Below, piece by piece: positions 9,865 to 19,765 of a stretch of DNA of 64,000 bases; the first letter of the stretch is position 1; each line of letters begins with the position of its first letter. Made by a program: the position numbers and the translations under genes. Location of the stretch: NCBI GenBank assembly GCA_016794365.1, contig JAEUKB010000037.1, positions 1 through 64,000 on the forward strand, given 5' to 3'. This stretch comes from Myxococcales bacterium (GTDB taxonomy: Bacteria > Myxococcota_A > Polyangia > Palsa-1104 > JAEUJZ01). The notes under the pieces were generated by a model. It searched no databases. It saw nothing but the letters and a program-made list of their open reading frames with translations, and had not been told where the DNA came from.

Positions 9865-10863
9865 TTACGACGCACCGACGGGCTGAGCCAGTCCGCTGAG
9901 CATCTGCATTCGCAGCGCTTGCGTCAGTCGGAGCGCTTCGGTGGCATCCTCGGCGGTGACGAGCGGTGGCTGTCCGCTGCGCGCGGCGCGTACAAAGTCT
10001 TGCATCTCGAGGAGCAGCGGCTCGACGGTCGGAATCTGGACTTGATCGACTTGGGTGTGCTGCTGATAGGAAACGCCTCCGTCGGCAGCTTGATAGGAAG
10101 AGATGGCGTTGCGATAGCTCTGGATTTCTTTGCGCAGCAGATCCGCGACGATGAATGCCGACGGTGTGGTGACTTCGATGCTGCGGACTTTGTGCTCGGT
10201 GACGCGCGAAGCGGTGAGCGTGACGACGGGACCGCCGTGAAAGCTGACGTGTGCGACGCTGTGATCGATGTCGCGAGTGCGCACAATGCGGCCCAGTCCA
10301 TCGTGATGCGCGACCGTCTGACCTCTGACGAGATCGAGCATCAGATCGATGTCATGAATCATCAGATCGAGCACGACATCCACGGCCTGACTCGAAGTCG
10401 AAAAGCTGGACAGGCGACGGAACACGATCGCAAAAGGGCGCTGTTGTCCGTCGTGAATCATGCGCTTTAGCTCGGTGAAGACCGGGTTATAGCGCTCGAT
10501 GTGGCCGACCATCAGCAGCTTGCCGGTGCGACGAGCCAGCGCGGTCAGCACTTCCGCTTGATCGACCTGCTCGGTGATCGCTTTTTCGACCAGCACATGC
10601 TTGCCGAGGCTCAGGCTCTGCTCGACGTGAACAAAGTGCAGCGGCGTCGGGGTCGCAATGCTGACCGCATCCACATCAGCCAGCAGCGCTTCGGGCGACG
10701 ATGCAACCTGGGTTCCGTAGCGAGCTGCCACTGCGCGGGCTCGATCGGCGTTTGCATCGAAGACCGCGACGAGCTTGGCATCGGGAATCGTGCTCAGCAC
10801 ACGCACGTGCCGTTCGCCCATGATGCCCACGCCCCACACGCCCACGCGAAGAGGTGTCGTCAA
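9865..10863 (-). CDS. Gfo/Idh/MocA-family NAD(P)-dependent oxidoreductase
   Basis: A 332-residue predicted dehydrogenase, typically acting on sugars, sugar nucleotides or inositols. The N-terminal Rossmann fold carries GVWGVGIMGERH and AVFDAN. The family EK(P/A) motif appears as HVLVEKAI, with Lys as probable catalytic residue. The C-terminal half is the usual beta-sheet substrate domain. The substrate cannot be read from the sequence. It lies 30 bases downstream of a lipoprotein gene on the same strand, so the two may be co-transcribed. Confidence 0.88.
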   Translation of the reverse strand: MTTPLRVGVWGVGIMGERHVRVLSTIPDAKLVAVFDANADRARAVAARYGTQVASSPEALLADVDAVSIATPTPLHFVHVEQSLSLGKHVLVEKAITEQVDQAEVLTALARRTGKLLMVGHIERYNPVFTELKRMIHDGQQRPFAIVFRRLSSFSTSSQAVDVVLDLMIHDIDLMLDLVRGQTVAHHDGLGRIVRTRDIDHSVAHVSFHGGPVVTLTASRVTEHKVRSIEVTTPSAFIVADLLRKEIQSYRNAISSYQAADGGVSYQQHTQVDQVQIPTVEPLLLEMQDFVRAARSGQPPLVTAEDATEALRLTQALRMQMLSGLAQPVGAS

Positions 10864-10893
10864 TTGGCACCTCCGCGACGTGAAACCCCGAAA

Positions 10894-11529
10894 TTACGGA
10901 GTCTGTGTCTGGGCCTTCCGCAGCGGAGCGAACACCGATCGGTACTCGTTTTTGCCAACACGATAGTATTTGAGCTTCGACCATTCGTCGCTAGAGAACA
11001 AGTCCTCTTCGCAGCGTGAGTCCCAGACGGTGACTTGGCCCGCGCTCTGCGGCTGTGTCACGAAAATACGCACGGCACGCGGATCGCGATCGCGCAGCAT
11101 CAGCAGTCGGGCTTTGCGCGTTGCCGCATCCAGGCTGTCTACTTCCGTCGGTGGCTCATCTTGTTCATCGTTGAACGCCGAGGGAAGCTGAAAGCTGACC
11201 AAGCCTTGTACGTTGGCGGAATAAGCAGCGACGGCGGTTAGCGTTAGTGGAGACGGCGAGCTGGCTAGCTCACTTCCGCAGCTGGGCGGAGCCATTCCTT
11301 CACTACATGGCGCCGACGCGACGCTCGGACCGCTACACACCTTCACCGACAGGTCGCGATACGCAATCGGGGCTCCGGCTGCATCGGTCTTTTTGCCGAT
11401 GAGCGACACATCCACACACGCCGCTTGTCGCAGGACACAAGGGTCGTTGGTTTCGCAGCCGCTCGTCAGGCCAAGCCCAAGCATTCCAAACAGCAGACCG
11501 ACGGGGAAAAGACGCTTGCTGAGTTCCAT
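10894..11529 (-). CDS. Hypothetical lipoprotein
   Basis: A 211-residue protein with a charged N-terminus, hydrophobic stretch and lipobox ending TSGC, so a lipoprotein is predicted. The mature part has several Cys (CETNDPCVLRQAACVDV and later pairs) that could form disulfides in the periplasm. No known domain is recognised; an Ig-like or carboxypeptidase-regulatory-like beta fold is possible. The ATG at 11529 is used because the upstream in-frame ATG at 11553 adds residues ahead of the signal peptide. It precedes the oxidoreductase gene. Confidence 0.75.
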   Translation of the reverse strand: MELSKRLFPVGLLFGMLGLGLTSGCETNDPCVLRQAACVDVSLIGKKTDAAGAPIAYRDLSVKVCSGPSVASAPCSEGMAPPSCGSELASSPSPLTLTAVAAYSANVQGLVSFQLPSAFNDEQDEPPTEVDSLDAATRKARLLMLRDRDPRAVRIFVTQPQSAGQVTVWDSRCEEDLFSSDEWSKLKYYRVGKNEYRSVFAPLRKAQTQTP

Positions 11530-11893
11530 GACCATGGCCGCGAAACCTAGCACAGGTCACTTGTTTGGCCCTACGGCAATCTGCGGCGCGGTCGTCTGCC
11601 GTGCGCGCTGTACGCAGTGCAGGTACAGTTGTCGCACAAGGCTTATGGGCTTTTCGATGAATGGCAGTGGAATGGCAGCGAATAGCAGCCTCGACAACAG
11701 GCACAATGATCCGACTTTTCCCAGGATGTGCAGGAATCGCAGTTGTGCTATAAAGGCGGCCTTCAGGGTCGGCTGATGCCAGGCATCGAGTTTATCTTCG
11801 TATCAAGTCAGGATCTCTCTGCGATGGCGCATGCTGTCCGCCTTGAGGTGGCACCCGCTGCTGTCAGAGCCGTGGTGATCCAATAGTCCCGAG
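11530..11893. other. Intergenic spacer between divergent genes
   Basis: 364 bases with no supportable gene. It should hold the promoters of both the minus-strand lipoprotein and the diguanylate cyclase. A short inverted repeat GATGCC-A-GGCATC lies at 11775-11787, about 107 bases before the cyclase start. A TATAAA-like element lies near 11750. A 20-codon frame from 11824 ending before the cyclase start has no recognisable product. Confidence 0.5.
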
Positions 11894-13018
11894 ATGGGAC
11901 TGCAATATGAGGACTCTCCGGTGCGTGATTACATCCTGTGCTTAGACGACCAAGAGTGGGAGCTACTGCGACTTCGGCAGCAGCTTCTCTCGCGCTTTGG
12001 TGAGCGCTGCGTCGTGGATGGCCTGCAAAGTCCGGCTGCGCTGTGTGCGCGTCTCGACGAGCTGGCCGAGCAGGATGCGTCGGTTGCGCTGCTGATCGTG
12101 GGCGGTCAGATCCTGCGCGACGGTGGGCTGGAAGCGCTGATCAAGCTGCATCAAAAGACACCGTCGGTGAGCAAGCTGCTGCTCCTGTCGGCGCCACACG
12201 ATGAGCTGCTGCCTCTGTCGGTGAGCCACGCGGGCGTCTGTCACTATCTGCGTCGTCCGATCGAAGATATGCAGCTTCTGCTGTGCGTCGAGTCGATCCT
12301 GCGTGAAAAGCGGCTGATGCGAACGACAGAGACGCTTTTGACGACGCTGCGTGAGCAGCAAAAGCAGCTCGAAGCGGTGCAGCAAGATCTCGATGCGCGG
12401 GTGAAAGAACGAACGCGCGCGCTCGAAGAAGCGAATCGCAGGCTGTCTCAGCTGGCAGCCACCGACGGACTGACCGGGCTTCACAACCATCGCTACTTGC
12501 AAGAACACTTGGTGCTGGAAGTCGAGCGCTCGCTGCGCACCGGGATTCCGCTCGGCATGCTGATGGTCGATGTCGATCACTTCCGTCAGTACAACAATCG
12601 CTTTGGTCATCAGACGGGCGATGAAGTGCTGCGTCGAGTGGCTCGCTTGATTGCGGAACACCGACGGGTAAACGATGTGGTGGCGCGCTACGGTGGCGAA
12701 GAGTTTGCGCTGCTGCTGATCAATGCCGATCACCGCGTCGCATCGAACATTGGAGAGCGGCTGCGCGCGCGTGTGGCGGCTGAGCGCTTTCCTCAGACGC
12801 ACGATCTGCCGGGCGGAATGCTGACGATCTCGGTTGGTGTGGCAAGCTGTCCGACGGACGGAACCAGCGCTGCAAGCCTGCTGCAAGCGGCGGACGCAGC
12901 CTTGTTTCGGGCCAAGCAAAGTGGTCGCAATCGGGTCTGCATCGCCGGAGAGCCACCCGCGTTTGGCGAAAACAAAGCGATCCGACTTTCGACGGCGCGT
13001 GTCAGCAAGAGCGGCTGA
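11894..13018 (+). CDS. Diguanylate cyclase with degenerate receiver domain
   Basis: A 374-residue protein predicted to make cyclic di-GMP from two GTP. The N-terminal 135 residues are receiver-like, but the normal phospho-acceptor position reads IVGG (about residues 68-71) without Asp, so phosphorylation is unlikely. A coiled coil (about 137-187) leads to a GGDEF domain with an intact RYGGEEF active site (GGEEF at 267-271) and an inhibitory I-site RVND (258-261) exactly five residues upstream. It therefore looks active and product-inhibited. GTG at 11921 is a possible alternative start. Confidence 0.92.
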   Translation: MGLQYEDSPVRDYILCLDDQEWELLRLRQQLLSRFGERCVVDGLQSPAALCARLDELAEQDASVALLIVGGQILRDGGLEALIKLHQKTPSVSKLLLLSAPHDELLPLSVSHAGVCHYLRRPIEDMQLLLCVESILREKRLMRTTETLLTTLREQQKQLEAVQQDLDARVKERTRALEEANRRLSQLAATDGLTGLHNHRYLQEHLVLEVERSLRTGIPLGMLMVDVDHFRQYNNRFGHQTGDEVLRRVARLIAEHRRVNDVVARYGGEEFALLLINADHRVASNIGERLRARVAAERFPQTHDLPGGMLTISVGVASCPTDGTSAASLLQAADAALFRAKQSGRNRVCIAGEPPAFGENKAIRLSTARVSKSG

Positions 13019-13086
13019 GCTCGTCCGGGGCGATCGCGCTGGGAGCCAAGCTTCCCATTTGCGACGACCCTTGCTAGGGTTCCGCC

Positions 13087-13506
13087 ATGGTTGTTTCGAC
13101 GGCTCGGGCGCTCTATGCGGACACCGACCAAATGGGGATTGTAAACCACGCAGTGGCGCTGCGCTGGTTTGAGCAAGCGCGTGCGGAGTGGCTGCGGCGA
13201 CTCGGGCACTCGTATCTGGCGATGGAAGCGGAAGGCATGCTGCTGCCGGTCTACGAGCTGCAAGTGCGCTATCACAAGTCGGCTCGCTACGATCAGGTGG
13301 TGCTGCTCGACGCGGTGCTGCGGCAGGCCGGTCCGGTGCGGGTGATCTTTGACTACAAGATCCTCGATTCGGACAGCCGAGCGGTGCTGATCTCGGGCAC
13401 GACGCAGCACGCGGTGGTCGGTCGCAACGGTCGTCCTCGGCGGCTGTCGGATTCCATGCAAGCGCTGCTCGAACGCGGACAGCTTACCGACGCAGAGACA
13501 CCGTAA
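13087..13506 (+). CDS. Acyl-CoA thioesterase, YbgC/4-hydroxybenzoyl-CoA type (hotdog fold)
   Basis: A 139-residue single hotdog-fold protein. The signature YADTDQMGIVNHAVALRWFEQAR (positions 10-32) matches YbgC-type thioesterases, with catalytic Asp14 followed by the helix that forms the active site. Such enzymes hydrolyse acyl-CoAs; YbgC itself is linked to the Tol-Pal system, but no tol genes are seen here. It is 68 bases after the diguanylate cyclase on the same strand. Confidence 0.88.
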   Translation: MVVSTARALYADTDQMGIVNHAVALRWFEQARAEWLRRLGHSYLAMEAEGMLLPVYELQVRYHKSARYDQVVLLDAVLRQAGPVRVIFDYKILDSDSRAVLISGTTQHAVVGRNGRPRRLSDSMQALLERGQLTDAETP

Positions 13507-13557
13507 ACAGAGCCTATTTCTTACCTCTTAGTTGCAAGCGAAGGAGCCCGTTACAGC

Positions 13558-14553
13558 ATGGATCGCAACCTGGCACTGGAAATGATTCGCGTCACCGAAG
13601 CCGCTGCGCTGTCGTCGGCACGAATGATGGGACGCGGCGATCGCAAAGCGGCAGATCAAGCGGCGGTCGATGCAATGCGTCGAGCGTTTGACTCGGTGGA
13701 CATTCGCGGAACGGTCGTCATCGGGGAAGGTGAGCGCGACGAAGCGCCGATGCTCTACATCGGTGAGCGCGTCGGAAGCGGCTGGAATCATGCTGATCCG
13801 AATCATGCGCCGCGCGTGGACATTGCCGTCGATCCGCTGGAAGGAACGAACCTTTGTGCGACGGGACAGCCGGACTCGATCGCGGTCATTGCCGTCGCGG
13901 ATGATGGTCAGTTTCTGAACGCGCCCGATACCTACATGCACAAGATTGTCGTCGGTCCGTGGGCGCGTGGAGCGATCGATATTGCCAAGTCTCCGACGTG
14001 GAACTTGTCGGCTGTGGCGGAAGCGAAGCGCTGTGCGGTGTCGGATCTGACCGTCGTCATTTTGGAACGCGATCGTCACAACGAGCTGATCGCGGAAGTT
14101 CGCAAAACGGGCGCACGGATTCGACTAATCAGCGACGGAGATGTGGCTCCAGCGGTCGCAGCAACGCAGCCAGAAAGCGGCATCGACATGCTGCTGGGAA
14201 CGGGCGGAGCGCCAGAAGGTGTACTCGCGGCAGCGGCGGTGCGCTGTATGGGCGGCGATATGCAAGGTCAGCTCCGCTGGCGCAACAACGACGAGATCCG
14301 TCGCGCCGAAAAGATGGGCATCAAAGACCCGAGCCGGATTTATCACTTGGAAGACCTGGCGCAAGGTCAGGTGATGTTCGCAGCGACGGGAGTCACCGAT
14401 GGAAGCTTGCTGCGTGGGGTACGCTTTCATGGCGGTGCAGCCTCGACGCACTCGGTGGTCATGCGCAGCAAGAGCGGCACGATTCGCTTTATCGAAGCGC
14501 GTCACCACATCGGAACCAAGCCGGGACTCGACTTTTTGCGCGCGCGGACCTAG
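13558..14553 (+). CDS. glpX: Class II fructose-1,6-bisphosphatase GlpX
   Basis: A 331-residue phosphatase of the GlpX family, which hydrolyses fructose-1,6-bisphosphate to fructose-6-phosphate in gluconeogenesis. Metal and substrate signatures include GEGERDEAPM (56-65), DPLEGT (92-97) and the conserved GTGGAPEGVLAAAA segment. Length is typical of the family. A GGAG-containing ribosome-binding site (AAGGAGC) lies upstream. It appears to be transcribed alone or with the upstream thioesterase. Confidence 0.96.
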   Translation: MDRNLALEMIRVTEAAALSSARMMGRGDRKAADQAAVDAMRRAFDSVDIRGTVVIGEGERDEAPMLYIGERVGSGWNHADPNHAPRVDIAVDPLEGTNLCATGQPDSIAVIAVADDGQFLNAPDTYMHKIVVGPWARGAIDIAKSPTWNLSAVAEAKRCAVSDLTVVILERDRHNELIAEVRKTGARIRLISDGDVAPAVAATQPESGIDMLLGTGGAPEGVLAAAAVRCMGGDMQGQLRWRNNDEIRRAEKMGIKDPSRIYHLEDLAQGQVMFAATGVTDGSLLRGVRFHGGAASTHSVVMRSKSGTIRFIEARHHIGTKPGLDFLRART

Positions 14554-14725
14554 CTGCCCGTCTGAGCGATCGCGCCACAGCGCATTCCAGCGACGACTTC
14601 ACACTTCTTAACGGTCACCAAACGGACGCTTAACAGTGCCTAGCTACGGTTAGGGACAGATAAGCACTGAGCCTTCGCGCAACGGTTTGCAGCGACGGTC
14701 CAGTCCGAAAAGGGAGAACGGAACA

Positions 14726-15259
14726 ATGTGTGGATTCATCCTCGGTTCGATCTGTCTTGTGGCGCTTGTGAAGATGGTTCGCGGCGGTTGTCACGGTCGC
14801 TTTCGCGGAGGCTGCGGCGGCGGAGGCTGCGGCGGCTGGGGTCGCGGTCACCACGGTCATCACGGCTTCGATCACGGCGAGGGCGCTGGCGCAGGACCGG
14901 GACCGTTTGCGGGCGCACGAATGGGCGACTTTCTGCTCCGTCGCGTTTCGTCAGAGCTAAACGCCACGCCCGCGCAAGAAAAGGCGCTGCGGGACATCCT
15001 GGGCAGCCTGCGCGACGAGATGAGCAAAAACCGTGAGCTGCTGCGGAGTGCGCGTGAGAGCGTGGCCAAGACGCTGCGGAGCGAGTCGTTTAGCGAAGAA
15101 GCGCTGGCCGAAGCGGTGACTCGTCACGACGAAGTGCAAGAGTCGCTGCGCAAAGCCCTGGTGGACACGATTGGCAAGCTGCACACGACGTTCGATCCCG
15201 ATCAGCGTCAGCGCCTGGCGGATCTGATCACCTCGGGCCCGTTTTTTCGACGCTGGTAG
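14726..15259 (+). CDS. Spy/CpxP-like periplasmic protein with Gly/His/Cys-rich N-terminus
   Basis: A 177-residue protein: a short hydrophobic anchor (CGFILGSICLVALV), a Gly/Cys/His-rich segment (about residues 18-55, including HHGHHGFDHGEG) and a helical region resembling the Spy/CpxP/ZraP/heavy-metal-resistance family (TPAQEKALRDILGSLRDEM, then DPDQRQRLADLI). Members of that family are periplasmic chaperones or metal-binding regulators of two-component systems. The ATG at 14726 follows AAAGGGAG. It heads an apparent operon with a small peptide, a response regulator and a histidine kinase. The metal-binding role is inferred. Confidence 0.75.
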   Translation: MCGFILGSICLVALVKMVRGGCHGRFRGGCGGGGCGGWGRGHHGHHGFDHGEGAGAGPGPFAGARMGDFLLRRVSSELNATPAQEKALRDILGSLRDEMSKNRELLRSARESVAKTLRSESFSEEALAEAVTRHDEVQESLRKALVDTIGKLHTTFDPDQRQRLADLITSGPFFRRW

Positions 15260-15289
15260 CCAATCGAAAGCCACAAGGAGAACGCGATC

Positions 15290-15523
15290 ATGAGACGCAA
15301 ACTGGTCATCGCACTGCTCGGTCTTGGGGTGATTGTTGGCTACGGCGGAGAGCTTGCGCGCATCCGTCACTTGCATCGTACCGGCGCGCTGACCCACGGC
15401 TGCCATCGCGAGCACGCTTGTCGGTGGGAATCGCGTCACGCGCAGTCGGTGGGCAGCGCAGACGCAGTGCCTTCACAAGCTGCACCGACGGTAGCGGTCC
15501 CTGCTACGCCGCCCGCCAAGTAG
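15290..15523 (+). CDS. Small Cys/His-containing membrane or exported peptide
   Basis: A 77-residue protein with an N-terminal hydrophobic helix (residues 4-20) and a mature part with clustered His and Cys (HLHRTG, HGCHREHACRW), followed by an Ala/Pro/Val-rich tail. The start has a strong ribosome-binding site (AAGGAG). It lies 30 bases after the Spy-like gene and 50 bases before the response regulator, so it probably belongs to the same stress-sensing operon. No family is recognised. His/Cys clustering suggests metal contact, which is inference. Confidence 0.7.
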   Translation: MRRKLVIALLGLGVIVGYGGELARIRHLHRTGALTHGCHREHACRWESRHAQSVGSADAVPSQAAPTVAVPATPPAK

Positions 15524-15573
15524 ACACCAGCGCAGGGTCGTGAAAGGCTCTTTCCGCTAGGAGCTTGTCGCCC

Positions 15574-16283
<710 letters not shown>

Positions 16284-16287
<4 letters not shown>

Positions 16288-17570
16288 GAAGAGGCTTTCA
16301 TCCCCAACACTGTCCGCCGAAGCGACCCGGCGATCGAATGCGCTATTTTTTCCGCGCGCGGCTGCGACGACGACTGTTTGTCTGGCTGACGCTGGCGATC
16401 TTGGCGACGATGATCGCGGTGGTGTCGGTGCTGCGGGTGACGGGCAGTAACCACGACTGGCGAGTGCATCAGCACGGGGTCGCGCGCTTTGTGGCGCACT
16501 CGGTCTTGACGGTGTGGGATGTTCCCGTCGAAAGACAGCAGCTCTTGAATCGCATGGGACAGGATCTTGGTGTCTCGGCTCGGGTACGACTCCCGACGGG
16601 AGAGCTGATCGGTGGCCTGGACTTTCCCGAGCGCTGTCGGCTGCCGCTGCGGACGCCGCTTGTGCGCGACGGACAATTTCTGGGTCAAGCCGAGCTGTGC
16701 TTCGACGGAAGCATGGCGCGTTCGCCGTGGAAACGGACACTGCTGGCGCTGCTGGCGGCGGCGGCGGTGCTGTGGGGTCTGGCTGGCTGGGTTTCACATC
16801 GCGTCGGACAGCCACTTTCGGAGCTGGCTGATGTGGCGCGACAGCTCGGCGAAGGCAAGCTGGACAGGCGAGCCCGGCTGCGTCACGACGAAGTCGGTGA
16901 AGTCGGTGAGCTGTCGCTGGCGATCAACGAGATGGCGAGTCGGATCGAAAAGCAGCTCAAGGATCAGCGCGAGCTGCTGGCGGCGGTGTCGCATGAGCTG
17001 CGGACGCCGCTCACTCGGATTCGGCTGCTGCTGGAAATGGCGCGCGACGGTGAATCGAAACACCTCGACGAAATCGATCAAGAAGTGGTCGAGATGGATC
17101 GCCTCGTTGGAGAGCTGCTGGCGCAGGCGCGGCTCGACTTTTCGGCGCTGTCTCGACGGTCCGTGAGCGCCCAAGATCTGGCCGCTCGCGCGCTGGAACG
17201 AGCGGGACTTTCCGACGGACAGCTTCGGGCCGAAGACGTAACCTTGTCCGCTGATGCGACGCTGCTGTCTCGGGCGCTCTTGGCTCTGCTCGACAATGCC
17301 AAAAAGCACGGTGCGCCGCCGGTTGTGCTGCGCGTTGAGCATGTTCCCGACGGAGTTCGCTTTTCAGTAGAAGATCACGGACCGGGATTTTCAGACGGTG
17401 AAGAGCAGCGTGCCTTTGAAGCATTCCGTCGTGGAGCCAAAGATCGCGGTGGGCTCGGTCTGGGTCTGTCACTGGTGCGACGGATCGCCGAAGCCCATGG
17501 CGGTCGCGTCTTTGCACACAACGCAGCGTCGGGCGGAGCCGTGGTTGGCTTTATGCTGCCGCTCGGTTAA
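16284..17570 (+). CDS. Sensor histidine kinase, partner of the upstream regulator
   Basis: A 428-residue membrane kinase with two helices (about 31-51 and 152-170) flanking a periplasmic sensor loop of about 100 residues, a HAMP domain (about 170-225), HisKA with His237 in VSHELRTPL, and an HATPase domain with N box LLDNAKKHG, DHGPGF and GLGLGLSLV. The start is GTG overlapping the regulator stop by four bases; an ATG at 16338 is the alternative. With the Spy-like gene upstream the arrangement resembles envelope-stress systems such as CpxPAR, an inference from order and family. Confidence 0.94.
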
Positions 17571-17670
17571 GCGATCCGACGCGCTGCGATCCTGTTGGCG
17601 TCACGTTCCGAGTGAAGTACTGTTCCGTTCCCTTCCGGTGTTTGCCGGTGGAAAGGCAGGAGATTTGCTC

Positions 17671-18546
17671 ATGAACACACAGGCACTGCTTCGCTCGGGT
17701 CTTTTTTCGCTGCTCGGTCTTGGGGCTTTTTCCGTCGGGATGGAGGGCGCTGCGCTGGCTCAGCAGCTGGAGCTACCGCGTCCCAGCCCGCTCGCCAAGG
17801 TCAGCCAAGCCGTCGGTCTGACCGATGTGTCCGTCGAGTATTCAAGCCCGGCGATCAAAGGTCGCAAGGTCTTCGGAACGCTGGTTCCGCTCGGACAGCT
17901 CTGGCGCACGGGCGCAAACTCAGCGACGAAGCTGACGTTTAGCAAAGACGTGACCATCGACGGAAAGCCGGTTCCGGCGGGCAGCTATGCGCTGTTTTCG
18001 ATTCCGGGCAAAGACACCTGGACGCTCATCCTCAACAAAAATCCGAACCAGGGCGGCACCGGACAGTACAAGCAAGACCTCGATCTGCTGCGCTTTACCG
18101 TCAAGCCCGAGCCCGCAGGCCAGCGAGAGCGTCTGACGTTTGTGTTTTCCGACACGACCGAGACGAGCACGCGGCTCGATCTAGAGTGGGAAAAGCTGCG
18201 GGTTTCGTTTGTGATCAAAGCGAACACCGACGCGCAGGTCGATGCGGGCATCAAAGCGCTCGAGGACAGCTCGTGGCGACCGTACAACAACGCGGCGCGC
18301 TACCTGCTCGAAAGCAAAAAAGATCCCGAGCGAGCGATGCAGCTCATCGATCGTTCGCTGTCGCTGCGCGAAGAGTGGCTGAACGTGTGGACGAAGGCGC
18401 AGCTTCTGGCGCAAAAAGGCAAGTCGCAGGACGCATGTCCGCTCGCGCAAAAAGCCAAGCAGCTCGGTGAAAAGAACCCGGACGGCTTCTTCTTCGCCGA
18501 CGAGGTCAAAAAATCGATCGTCGATTGGAAGTGCCCGGCCAAGTAG
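17671..18546 (+). CDS. Exported DUF2911 protein with TPR-like C-terminus
   Basis: A 291-residue protein with a signal peptide (residues 1-30, ending ALA), a DUF2911 domain (about 45-190, with SPAIKGRKVFGTLVPLGQ and WRTGANSATKLTFS) and a helical TPR-like tail. The domain's function is unknown. ATG at 17671 follows GGCAGGAG. Its 3' end overlaps the convergent bshA by 41 bases, so the two stop codons are interlocked. Confidence 0.88.
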   Translation: MNTQALLRSGLFSLLGLGAFSVGMEGAALAQQLELPRPSPLAKVSQAVGLTDVSVEYSSPAIKGRKVFGTLVPLGQLWRTGANSATKLTFSKDVTIDGKPVPAGSYALFSIPGKDTWTLILNKNPNQGGTGQYKQDLDLLRFTVKPEPAGQRERLTFVFSDTTETSTRLDLEWEKLRVSFVIKANTDAQVDAGIKALEDSSWRPYNNAARYLLESKKDPERAMQLIDRSLSLREEWLNVWTKAQLLAQKGKSQDACPLAQKAKQLGEKNPDGFFFADEVKKSIVDWKCPAK

Positions 18547-19759
18547 TCGAATCCGACGGACGGCACAGCGAAAGAAACAGCTCTTCGTAGCGCAGAACCA
18601 ACGGATCGCGCTGAAACGATTGCTCGACGCTGTGTCGCGCAGCTTGTGACATATTGGCCCACAGCTTTTCGTCGGTGAGCAGCTTGCGAACGGCGCTTGT
18701 CATCGTCGCAGTGTCCCCGACGGGATGCAAAAAGCCTGTCTGTCCGTCGGAAATGACCTCGGGTAAGCCGCCGATGTTGGACGCCACGACGGGAACTCCG
18801 CAGCTTAAAGCTTCCAGCGCCGACAGACCGAATCCTTCCAGCTCACTCGGGAGCACAAACACGTCGCTCTGACGAAGCAGCGAGACAAAGTCAAGCTGCT
18901 GACCGAGAAAGTACACCGACGAGGCAAGTCCACATTCGCGTACTTTTTGCTCAAGCCTTGGACGCTCGGGACCATCGCCAATCAGCAAAAGCAGCACGGG
19001 CAGCTCGTTGCGCAGCGTCTGCGTCAGCGTCAACAGATCATCGATGCGCTTGACCGGACGAAAGTTCGAGCTGTGCAGCAGAACCCGCAGCGTGTTCGAT
19101 TCGGTCAAGGACAGCTCGTGACCGAGGATTCCCGACAGCACACTTCGTCGCTGAAGCGGATGTTTGGCGGGTGAAAAGTGCTCGGCATCGACGAAGTTGG
19201 GAATCACCGAAAACGGAATGTGCGACGACAGACCGAGCGCTCGATAGGCGGTCTGGCGCAGGTAGTCCGACGGACTGGTCAGCCCGTCGCACTGCTCGAG
19301 GGTGAAGCGATGAATCGGCAAGAGCGCGGGATCGCTTCCGACGAGCGTCACATCGGTTCCGTGCAGCGTCGTCACCAGCTTGGGCACGGGCAGCCCACGC
19401 GACGAGAGGATCTGCTTGGCCAGGTACGCGCTGGTGGTGTGCGGAATCGCGTAGTGCAGGTGAATCAGATCGATCGGAACTCGCTCACACAGCGACGACA
19501 GCGAGCTGCTCAGCGCGAGCGGATAAGCGCCCAAGTTCGGCAGCGGATAGTCGGGCAAAAGGACGCGATGAACCTGCAAGCGATCGCGCGCTGCGTCGAT
19601 CCACGCGGGCTGCTCGTAGCACAGAAAGTGAACCTCATGGCCTCGGTGGGCGAGCGCACGACCCAGTTCGCTGGCGACCTTGCCGCTGCCGCCGAGTGAT
19701 GGAAAGCTGGCGACGGCAATGCGCAGCGGATGACCACAGGTCGGGGACGGCGTGTGCAT
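18506..19759 (-). CDS. bshA: BshA-type glycosyltransferase (N-acetylglucosaminyl L-malate synthase)
   Basis: A 417-residue GT4-family enzyme, predicted to join GlcNAc from UDP-GlcNAc to L-malate, the first step of bacillithiol synthesis. It shows the BshA pattern GGSGKVASELGRALA, a conserved LHYAIPHTTSA segment, TTLHGTDVTLVG and the nucleotide-sugar-binding ELEGFGLSALEA. The specific assignment rests on these and on bshC 6 bases upstream on the same strand. Other GT4 enzymes share much of the fold, but the linkage to bshC makes BshA by far the best call. Confidence 0.87.
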   Translation of the reverse strand: MHTPSPTCGHPLRIAVASFPSLGGSGKVASELGRALAHRGHEVHFLCYEQPAWIDAARDRLQVHRVLLPDYPLPNLGAYPLALSSSLSSLCERVPIDLIHLHYAIPHTTSAYLAKQILSSRGLPVPKLVTTLHGTDVTLVGSDPALLPIHRFTLEQCDGLTSPSDYLRQTAYRALGLSSHIPFSVIPNFVDAEHFSPAKHPLQRRSVLSGILGHELSLTESNTLRVLLHSSNFRPVKRIDDLLTLTQTLRNELPVLLLLIGDGPERPRLEQKVRECGLASSVYFLGQQLDFVSLLRQSDVFVLPSELEGFGLSALEALSCGVPVVASNIGGLPEVISDGQTGFLHPVGDTATMTSAVRKLLTDEKLWANMSQAARHSVEQSFQRDPLVLRYEELFLSLCRPSDSTTWPGTSNRRSIF

Positions 19760-19765
19760 CGACGG

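Noticed and set aside
11640..11680. Sigma-54 promoter (TGGC...TGC) upstream of the diguanylate cyclase
   Set aside because: TGGCAG-TGGAATGGCA lacks the required GC element and spacing.
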